A program made the translations under genes and the position numbers. The notes below the pieces were generated by a model. That model ran no database searches. It was given only the letters and a program-made list of their open reading frames with translations, and had not been told where the DNA came from. Below, piece by piece: positions 7,335 to 12,721 of a stretch of DNA of 14,052 nucleotides. Position 1 is the stretch's first letter, and the number at the start of each line of letters is the position of its first letter. Source of the DNA: a bacterium (GTDB lineage Bacteria; Muiribacteriota; Ozemobacteria; Ozemobacterales; Ozemobacteraceae); contig JACPTH010000078.1 in the NCBI GenBank assembly GCA_016192885.1, forward strand, positions 1 through 14,052, read 5' to 3'.

Positions 7335-8450
7335 TTACTGAACTAAGCCATGGGAATATCTATAATATTGGTCGGCCATTCGGGAAACGCCGGCCGAAGA
7401 CACGCCGGCGCGATTGATCATCCATGATATTTCATCCGAGGTGAGATTATAACCAAGACACATTTTTACGAAGATCCCATATTTTACGTTTTCTGAAATC
7501 CCGGTGGTTACATACTGGTTCCAGGATTTGTTCTTCAACTCCTTGGCATAAGGGCCTCTATTGTACCCTGCCGCGGCCTTGATGATTAAATCCGCGGGAG
7601 AATCGTTCGGATTCGACGCGGCCGGGCTCGTAAGGCATTTTCCGAGATATCTTGTACCTCCGAGCAAATTTTGCCTGGGATCATTAGGGTCCACTTTCAA
7701 ACCGCTCGCGGTTCCGGGCATTAGTTGCATAAAACCCATGGCCCCCGCGTAGCTCCGTACAAGACTCCCGTCGGATTTTCGATGGATTCCTCTGGATTCA
7801 ACATACATTATTGCCTTTAAAAAATCCGCTCTTGTTACCGGCAAACCAAATTTGTTAGTGGTTTGAGGGAACTGCCACGTTTCCGCAACTTTCAATGCTT
7901 CATCCCACCAACCCTTGAATTCGGGGCTTTTCGTGGTAATCGCTGACCCGGAAGGCGGTTTAGGAGTATAAGGGTTGGGAGGAGTTCCGGATGAAGCAGG
8001 GGTCGTCGGTTTTGATGGGGGTCTTGGTTTTGTTTTATTCCCCGCTGGAAGGGCATTTTCTCCTGAGCCTGGAATTTGAAAAACCCAACCGGGATGAATA
8101 AGGTTGGGGTTTTTTATCAAAGATGGGTATTTGCTTTTGTTAAGTTCAACTATTTCCCAATAGCGAAAACCGCTTCCAAGGTATTTTTTCGCGATTTTCC
8201 AAAGGTTATCGCCAGGCCTAACCACGTATGAAAATTTGGAAGAGTTTTCCGAATTTGAAAATTGAAATTGGTTTGGCGCTGAGTTTGGATTTGGGGAAGT
8301 TTTCGAAACATCAACGTTTCCATCGCCAAAAGGCCCCTCGTTGCTAGTGATTCCATAGTTAGGTTGGAAATTACAAGCAAAAATAAGGAAGCCAAGAACA
8401 ATTTTGGTAAAACAAGTTTTCCCAAGCAAGCGAGTTTTTTTTTGTCGCAT
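7335..8450 (-). CDS. LysM-SLT lytic transglycosylase, probable lipoprotein
   Basis: A 371-residue protein that should bind and cut peptidoglycan. The N-terminus is basic and hydrophobic, ending IFAC at residues 23-26; Cys26 may be a lipidation site, although Phe at -2 is not ideal. A LysM domain spans about 73-127 (YVVRPGDNLWKIAKKYLG ... HPGWVFQIP). A Pro/Thr/Lys-rich linker (137-170) leads to an SLT (lysozyme-like) domain from about 185 to 335, with catalytic Glu218 in MYVESRG, GAMGFMQLMP (236-245) and AAGYNRGP (293-300), all hallmarks of family 1 lytic transglycosylases such as MltC/Slt. These cleave between MurNAc and GlcNAc and form 1,6-anhydroMurNAc. AAAGGA 8 bases before the ATG supports the start. 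It is the first gene of a minus-strand pair. Confidence 0.93.
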   Translation of the reverse strand: MRQKKTRLLGKTCFTKIVLGFLIFACNFQPNYGITSNEGPFGDGNVDVSKTSPNPNSAPNQFQFSNSENSSKFSYVVRPGDNLWKIAKKYLGSGFRYWEIVELNKSKYPSLIKNPNLIHPGWVFQIPGSGENALPAGNKTKPRPPSKPTTPASSGTPPNPYTPKPPSGSAITTKSPEFKGWWDEALKVAETWQFPQTTNKFGLPVTRADFLKAIMYVESRGIHRKSDGSLVRSYAGAMGFMQLMPGTASGLKVDPNDPRQNLLGGTRYLGKCLTSPAASNPNDSPADLIIKAAAGYNRGPYAKELKNKSWNQYVTTGISENVKYGIFVKMCLGYNLTSDEISWMINRAGVSSAGVSRMADQYYRYSHGLVQ

Positions 8451-8465
8451 TGTTCCTATCCTTTG

Positions 8466-8487
8466 CTGGTTTAAAATATATTACCAG
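8466..8487 (-). promoter_or_regulatory. Candidate -10 region within an interrupted palindrome
   Basis: Upstream of the transglycosylase gene, CTGGT (8466-8470) and ACCAG (8483-8487) flank 12 AT-rich bases containing TATATT on the minus strand (8475-8480), a 5/6 match to a -10 box. Transcription would start about 18 bases before the ATG. No good -35 is seen. The palindrome could be an operator overlapping the promoter. Confidence 0.3.
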
Positions 8488-8489
8488 AA

Positions 8490-8624
8490 TTAAAGGGTAG
8501 AGTTTCGCATTTTTTTTATGTGAGGTGAATTCCTTTTTAAAGTTTCGAAAAATTGATTTATGCCTTCTTTTGTCATGGTAATGTAATCCTCCGAGGCTCT
8601 TGCAAAATTATTTTCCGAAAACAT
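8490..8624 (-). CDS. Possible 44-residue small protein, overlapping a MITE-like element
   Basis: A short minus-strand ORF starts at an ATG inside the element (8622-8624) and ends at TAA 8490-8492, outside it. An internal ATG at 8574-8576 would give 28 residues (MTKEGINQFFETLKRN...), with GGAGG (8588-8592) 11 bases upstream, a long spacing. The translation is protein-like and charged, with no family recognised. It may be the remnant of a gene cut by the element or chance. The stop lies 39 bases upstream of the transglycosylase start. Confidence 0.25.
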   Translation of the reverse strand: MFSENNFARASEDYITMTKEGINQFFETLKRNSPHIKKMRNSTL

Positions 8625-8730
8625 TCGCGATCAAGGTAGGCGCAGGTTTTATGCCCTGCGAAACCTGTGTTTTCGCAAACTAAAGTTTGCGGCTACCAAG
8701 GCAGGTTTCGAGTAATTTTGCAAGAGCCTC
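8593..8730. mobile_element. MITE-like element, 138 bp, with 18-bp terminal inverted repeats
   Basis: The ends are perfect inverted repeats: GAGGCTCTTGCAAAATTA at 8593-8610 and its reverse complement at 8713-8730. Both sides carry the direct repeat CTCC (8589-8592 and 8731-8734), consistent with a 4-bp target duplication. The inside is itself highly palindromic: CGAAAACA/TGTTTTCG (8616-8623 with 8668-8675), CGAAACCTG/CAGGTTTCG (8659-8667 with 8702-8710), GGTAGGCGC/GCGGCTACC with one mismatch (8635-8643 with 8689-8697) and CGCAAACT-AA-AGTTTGCG (8674-8691). It encodes no transposase. It most likely is a non-autonomous element moved by a transposase elsewhere, or a REP/BIME-like structured repeat. 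One copy only is seen here, so mobility is inferred. Confidence 0.72.
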
Positions 8731-8805
8731 CTCCTATATATGTTTCGTGGTTCCCATTTTTCAGAAAGGTTACAAAAATTAAATGACCCTGTTCTTTTGC
8801 CGATA

Positions 8806-8837
8806 TTGTTGCATGAAAATCTTTTCGGGTCTAAAAT
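8806..8837 (+). promoter_or_regulatory. Candidate promoter of the CheA-like gene
   Basis: TAAAAT (8832-8837, 5/6 match to a -10 box) is preceded at 17 bp by TTGCAT (8809-8814, 3/6 match to a -35 box); TTGTTG at 8806-8811 is an alternative. Transcription would start near 8844, leaving a leader of about 14 bases with only a weak AAGAGA ribosome site. Confidence 0.45.
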
Positions 8838-8857
8838 ACCGCATGTAAGAGAAAAAA

Positions 8858-10537
8858 ATGGATATAGATCTTTCCCAATACATGGATTTATACGTCGATA
8901 ATTCTCGCGAGAATTTAGACGTGATGGATCGAATGCTTCTAGCCCTTGAGCAAAATTCCCAGAACTTAGAAGCCATCCAAGAGATTTTTCGAGCCGCGCA
9001 TACTCTCAAGGGTATGTCCGCCACTATGGGCTTTGAAAAGGTTGCTCAACTGACTCATAAGATGGAGAATATTCTTGAGCTTTTGAGGGGAAAAAAGATT
9101 GCCATCAACTCCAAAGTAATCGATCTTTTATTTGAAACTTTCGATGTCCTGCGGATTTTAGTTAATGACACGATCACCGCTTCTGATTCTAACATCGACT
9201 TAGAAACCATTTTTCAAAAACTTTCCGCTCTTTCCGAAGGAGGTGGTGAAGGAGAAGCACAACATGCAAAGAATTTTGATCCCCAAACCTACCCACAGTC
9301 CTCCTCTTTGGATATTAGCAATCAATCGGAAGTGGTTTCAACTAACCTTTCTGAAATGGGGTTAAGCGAATTTGAAGTGGAAACTCTGCTTGAGGCATGT
9401 CAGAAAGGGTCATCAGCGTTTCAAGTCGAAGTAATATTGGTAAAAGATTGTCTTCTTAAAGGCCCAAGAGTTTTCATGGTTCTTCGAAATTTAGACAGCC
9501 TTCATTGTGAAATAGTAAAATCTAACCCGCCAGTAAAAACCCTGGAAGAAGAGAAGTTCGATAACTCATTCAAAATGGTTGTTACGACAACCTCCCAGCC
9601 TAACGAAATTAAAGGTTCTCTTGAAGGAATTTCAGAAGTTGAGACTGTGGAGGTTCTTTCGGTTTATTCCAGTGAGATCAAGCAATCTAGTATCTCATCA
9701 GTTTCCGAAAGCCCTGCGTCAAAAACCGTACAACCTGCACGCCAGGCTGAACCCCCAATTTCGCATCAACCGAAGGTGAACGAAACTAACCCTGAAAAAC
9801 CTGTTTCTCCCGTTTCCCCAACCTCTCAAACTCCGAAACCCATTTCCGCCATGCAGGTTTCTTCACCACGGAGTTTACCTTCTCAACCCGTGGAACAGAC
9901 ACTCTCAACCCCTGTTTCTCCTTCAGCGCCAAGTCAATCTAGTTCAAATCAAGCCGTCGGAAAAACCCCTTCTCCTTCAGCTGAGTCCACTGCAGGGTCA
10001 ATTCAGACAGCAGGGGTTCAAATCGAAAGCGATCTTGAGAAAGAAAAAGAGCGAAAGGATCGTGAACTAGTGCATCTTGTGAGTTTCTATACGGCCGGAG
10101 AAACTTATGCCATTGATATCATTTTGGTGGAGAGTATAATAAACCTTCTTCCAATCACGCGCGTTCCCAAAGCTGCCATTTACATTGAAGGCGTTATTAA
10201 TATGAGGGGAGAAGTGATTCCGGTTATCAGTCTTCGACGCCGTTTAAAGCTTGATGAAAAGGCCAGAGCACCCGAAGATCAAATAATTATCCTTCATTTT
10301 GAGGAACACAAAGTTAAAGTAGGTCTCCTTGTAGACAACGTTAAAGAGGTTCTTAGATTAAAAAAAGAATCAATTGAACCTCCCTCGCACGTAAGCGAAG
10401 GGGTTAACATTGAGTATTTGAAGGGCGTCGGAAAAATCGACAAAAAGTTAATTATTCTTTTAAACGCAAACAATATTATTTTTGGAACCCCTACGTCCGC
10501 CAAGAAGGGAAAAGGGGTCGAGGATTTTTTGCCATGA
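8858..10537 (+). CDS. CheA-like phosphotransfer-adaptor protein lacking the kinase core (P1-P2-CheW)
   Basis: A 559-residue protein built of CheA parts. Residues 1-105 are a P1/Hpt domain with His48 in AAHTLKGMSATMGF, the site normally phosphorylated. Residues about 185-270 match the CheA P2 response-regulator docking domain (AFQVEVILVKDCLLKG..., TLEEEKFDNSFKM, then GISEVETVEVLSV). A Pro/Ser/Thr-rich linker covers about 272-390, then a charged stretch, and a CheW/P5-type domain occupies about 403-545 (GETYAIDIILVESI, INMRGEVIPVISLRRRL with Arg450). The P3 dimerisation and P4 ATP-binding domains of a normal CheA are absent: no N, G1 or G2 box is seen. It therefore cannot autophosphorylate by itself and probably receives phosphate from another CheA, or serves as adaptor or phosphate sink in a cytoplasmic receptor array. 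The stop overlaps the next start (ATGA). Confidence 0.93.
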   Translation: MDIDLSQYMDLYVDNSRENLDVMDRMLLALEQNSQNLEAIQEIFRAAHTLKGMSATMGFEKVAQLTHKMENILELLRGKKIAINSKVIDLLFETFDVLRILVNDTITASDSNIDLETIFQKLSALSEGGGEGEAQHAKNFDPQTYPQSSSLDISNQSEVVSTNLSEMGLSEFEVETLLEACQKGSSAFQVEVILVKDCLLKGPRVFMVLRNLDSLHCEIVKSNPPVKTLEEEKFDNSFKMVVTTTSQPNEIKGSLEGISEVETVEVLSVYSSEIKQSSISSVSESPASKTVQPARQAEPPISHQPKVNETNPEKPVSPVSPTSQTPKPISAMQVSSPRSLPSQPVEQTLSTPVSPSAPSQSSSNQAVGKTPSPSAESTAGSIQTAGVQIESDLEKEKERKDRELVHLVSFYTAGETYAIDIILVESIINLLPITRVPKAAIYIEGVINMRGEVIPVISLRRRLKLDEKARAPEDQIIILHFEEHKVKVGLLVDNVKEVLRLKKESIEPPSHVSEGVNIEYLKGVGKIDKKLIILLNANNIIFGTPTSAKKGKGVEDFLP

Positions 10538-11466
10538 ATTTGTACGTTCCAATTTTGAAGCATGTCATTAAAGAGATAGAAGCCGGCCGACCAATTTCGA
10601 TATGCACGGTCGTTGAGACTGAAGGTTCCACGCCTCAAACGCCCGGAGCAATGATGGTCATCGACCAAACTTCACAAACAAAAGGCACCATCGGAGGCGG
10701 ATGCGTAGAAGCTGAGATTAGGCGAAGAAGTTTTGAATTGCTGCAAAAACGCTCCTCAGCATTGGTAAAACTATCTTTAGATCATGATTTTGGTTGGGAT
10801 GACGGGCTTATTTGCGGTGGAACCATGACTATCGCGGTTACCACGATCGACCGCGCTGAATCTTGCGATTCCATTCGAAAAGCTTTGGAGGACCTTCAAA
10901 ATTATCAACCTTCAACGATTCCTATTTCCGTTCAGGAGAAAGGGAAAAGTTTCGAGTACAAAATTAACATTGAAGCGGAACCATCCTTGGTGATTGCAGG
11001 AGCGGGCCATATCGGCCAAGCCTTGGCGAATTTGTGCGTGGGTTTGGAGTTTCACGTAACGGTTATTGATAATCGAGCGGATTACGCAAATGTTTCAAGG
11101 TTCCCGCCTCCCATCAATGTTGTGGTGAATGACATTTCGACCGCACTGGAAAAATTCCCAATTGATCCGGTTACATATATCGTTATTGTCACGCGAGGGC
11201 ACAAACATGACGAACAGGCATTAGAGGCGGTTATTAGATCCCCTGCGAAATACATCGGAATGATCGGAAGCAAGAGAAAAGTTAAATTGATTTACGACGG
11301 CTTGCAATCAAGAGGAATAACCCCGGAGATGCTAAATCGAGTACATTCTCCGATCGGTTTGCCTATTAACGCGGTTACGGTTCCGGAGATCATGGTAAGC
11401 ATTGCCGCAGAGCTAATCGCAACAAGAAGGACCATTCGAAGGAAAATTGTTGAGGGGCCATTTTAA
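10534..11466 (+). CDS. xdhC: XdhC/CoxF-family molybdoenzyme maturation factor
   Basis: A 310-residue protein with the hallmarks of the XdhC family: EGSTPQTPGAMM (30-41), GTIGGGCVEAEI (51-62) with Cys57, LICGGTM (92-98) with Cys94, then a Rossmann-type domain starting VIAGAGHIGQALA (153-165), RGHKHDEQAL (221-230) and YIGMIGSKRK (240-249), ending with the typical GLPINAVTVPEIMVSIAAEL. In the best-studied members, XdhC binds molybdenum cofactor and delivers it, after sulfuration, to xanthine dehydrogenase-type enzymes; relatives act on CO dehydrogenases. Its partner enzyme is not in the window. The start ATG overlaps the stop of the CheA-like gene by 4 bases (ATGA), so translation is probably coupled; a functional link between chemosensing and this enzyme is not established and the pairing is odd. 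The symbol denotes the family; orthology is not proven. Confidence 0.92.
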   Translation: MNLYVPILKHVIKEIEAGRPISICTVVETEGSTPQTPGAMMVIDQTSQTKGTIGGGCVEAEIRRRSFELLQKRSSALVKLSLDHDFGWDDGLICGGTMTIAVTTIDRAESCDSIRKALEDLQNYQPSTIPISVQEKGKSFEYKINIEAEPSLVIAGAGHIGQALANLCVGLEFHVTVIDNRADYANVSRFPPPINVVVNDISTALEKFPIDPVTYIVIVTRGHKHDEQALEAVIRSPAKYIGMIGSKRKVKLIYDGLQSRGITPEMLNRVHSPIGLPINAVTVPEIMVSIAAELIATRRTIRRKIVEGPF

Positions 11467-11471
11467 ATAAA

Positions 11472-11491
11472 GGGGATTAGGGATTAGGGGG
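11472..11491 (+). repeat. Short G-rich direct repeat (GGGATTA-type)
   Basis: After the XdhC stop, GGGGATTAGGGATTAGGGGG is a small tandem of GGGATTA units with three G tracts. It lacks a fourth tract, so a simple intramolecular G-quadruplex is not expected. It may be a remnant of a dispersed repeat or chance. Confidence 0.4.
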
Positions 11492-11492
11492 T

Positions 11493-11538
11493 AGAAGAAA
11501 AAGCCCTTTCCCGGGTGTAAGTTTGGGGAGAGGGCTTT
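11493..11538 (-). terminator. Rho-independent terminator of the TLDE-repeat gene
   Basis: A 13-bp stem (AAAGCCCTTTCCC, 11500-11512, with GGGAGAGGGCTTT, 11526-11538; one G-T-type mismatch) encloses a 13-base loop. On the minus strand the stem is followed by TTCTTCT, a U-rich tail, and it lies 41 bases after the stop of the minus-strand gene. The plus strand side has no T run, but the hairpin may also slow polymerase coming from the XdhC gene. Confidence 0.75.
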
Positions 11539-11578
11539 AAAGTAACGTTTTGAGAATTGGTATAAGAACTCGGAATTT

Positions 11579-12529
11579 TTATTGATGCCAATCATCGGAA
11601 GCCATCGTTTTTTTGGTTGAAGGTTTGGCTTTCGTAACCCCTTCTTTCGCTGCTCCGTGTTTTTCTAGCAAATTACCAGTCGCAATTCCCCTCTGTGCAT
11701 TACCTCGAATACCACCTCGGACGCCTTGCGCGTTATTTCCTCGAACGCCTTGTTGAGATTTGGCTGGGATTTCATCAAGGGTGGCTTTGTTTAACGCCCC
11801 TTTGCCGTTCTTGGCTTTAGCGGGCAATTCGTCAAGGGTGCATTTACCGAGCAAGGGTTTGCCATTCTTTGCCTTAGCAGGGATTTCATCAAGGGTCGCC
11901 TTCGATGATTTACTGGTGCCAATGACCATAATGCTGTCCGTCCGACTTGGCAATTCATCGAGTGTCGCCTTATGGAGCGATGGTTTGCCTTTTCGGGTTT
12001 TTTGGGTTTTAAATAAAGGCGAAGATGCGTCAATTTCTTTGGTAATTGCGAAAGGTTTGTGTTGTCGTTTATTTTTGGAATCTCCACGCCAAAACCCGGC
12101 TTCAAGGAAAGCATTTTTTGTCCAAGTCTTAATGTTCTCATTGTTGATTAAAGCTTGCATCATCAACATAACCCGCTCAAAGAAACCATTTTTTATTTTC
12201 ATCATGGTTCCTGATTCGTCATCGGGGCGAATACCGCCAGTTTGGTTTGTGCAAACGACCAAAAAGTTATCGTTTTCAGATTCGCCTAAGGAATCTCTTG
12301 TTCCGGAACCAATCGGATTTTTAACATTATGAACCGACCCGTCAAATCGCAAACCGTTGAAATCATAATCAGCATTGGTTGCATTTGATTCGTAGCACCC
12401 GACCCCTTTTTCAGTCGTTTTTGATGAAGTGTCGAGGAAGCTTCCTCCGTCACCCGCAAAAGATATGGGAATCTGGGAAAACAAAAACGCTCCAACTATT
12501 GTTAACCGGAAAATTAGGTTCTTTTTCAT
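11579..12529 (-). CDS. Exported protein with four K-[AC]-TLDE-[IL]-P repeats, function unknown
   Basis: A 316-residue protein with a clear signal peptide (MKKN, hydrophobic 5-24, cleavage near SFA/G at residue 25). Residues 26-180 form a region of unknown fold with Cys45 and Cys93. Four near-identical motifs follow: KATLDELPSR (187-196), KATLDEIPAK (210-219), KCTLDELPAK (229-238) and KATLDEIPAK (248-257), the last three exactly 19 residues apart and joined by AKNGKPLLG-type spacers. A Gly/Arg tail (GVRGNNAQGVRGGIRGNAQRG, 261-281) and a Lys-rich end complete it. The start at 12529 rather than the in-frame ATG at 12565 is chosen because GGGAGGAAATC precedes it and a signal peptide begins there. 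I do not recognise the family; an exported scaffold, a secreted multi-copy motif protein or a precursor cut between repeats are possible. It probably has its own promoter and ends in a strong terminator. Confidence 0.8.
   Translation of the reverse strand: MKKNLIFRLTIVGAFLFSQIPISFAGDGGSFLDTSSKTTEKGVGCYESNATNADYDFNGLRFDGSVHNVKNPIGSGTRDSLGESENDNFLVVCTNQTGGIRPDDESGTMMKIKNGFFERVMLMMQALINNENIKTWTKNAFLEAGFWRGDSKNKRQHKPFAITKEIDASSPLFKTQKTRKGKPSLHKATLDELPSRTDSIMVIGTSKSSKATLDEIPAKAKNGKPLLGKCTLDELPAKAKNGKGALNKATLDEIPAKSQQGVRGNNAQGVRGGIRGNAQRGIATGNLLEKHGAAKEGVTKAKPSTKKTMASDDWHQ
11759..11971 (-). repeat. In-frame tandem-like TLDE repeat block
   Basis: Four copies encode KATLDEIPAK-type motifs, spaced 23, 19 and 19 codons. 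On the plus strand they read as GGGATTTCATCAAGGGT or GGCAATTCGTCAAGGGT followed by a variable spacer, so both DNA and protein are repeated. The third-position changes between copies show that the repeat is not very recent. Confidence 0.85.
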
Positions 12530-12534
12530 GATTT

Positions 12535-12539
12535 CCTCC
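12535..12539 (-). promoter_or_regulatory. Ribosome binding site that fixes the TLDE gene start
   Basis: GGAGG on the minus strand lies 5 bases before the ATG at 12527-12529, and the encoded N-terminus is a signal peptide. The longer in-frame version from 12565 would add 12 residues before it and bury the signal peptide. Confidence 0.8.
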
Positions 12540-12654
12540 CCTGAATCAAATTTGATTAGCCACAAGAGTAACTCGCAAAATCGGTACCGTTAACTTAAAA
12601 GACGATTTAGGGAGGTTGTGGCCCCTCTCTCCAGCTCAATTTTTCGCGCTAGAG

Positions 12655-12699
12655 AAAAAAATCCCACTTCCGCGGTGTTTTTACCTCTGTAAAGGTGGG
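12655..12699 (-). terminator. Possible terminator of the coiled-coil protein gene
   Basis: On the minus strand CCCAC (complement of 12695-12699) can pair with GTGGG (complement of 12663-12667), followed after one base by TTTTTTT. The 27-base interior contains a small TTTAC-ctct-GTAAA hairpin (12680-12693) and a CCGCGG. The outer stem is only 5 bp with a large loop, so it is moderate evidence, but position (just downstream of the stop at 12722) and T-run fit. Confidence 0.45.
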
Positions 12700-12721
12700 T
12701 AAAAAAAACCTGAATCTTGCT

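Noticed and set aside
8593..8730. CRISPR-like array
   Set aside because: The repeats are inverted and nested, not direct and evenly spaced; a MITE-like element explains them better.
11472..11491. G-quadruplex in the GGGATTA tandem
   Set aside because: Only three G tracts are present, so a simple intramolecular quadruplex cannot form.
11760..12332. Plus-strand open frame of 190 codons opposite the TLDE-repeat gene
   Set aside because: The minus-strand protein has a signal peptide, ribosome site and terminator; the plus-strand frame only mirrors its repeats.
12530..12565. A longer N-terminus for the TLDE-repeat protein, starting at ATG 12565
   Set aside because: The extra 12 residues lack a ribosome site of their own and would lie before a good signal peptide that has GGAGG 5 bases upstream.
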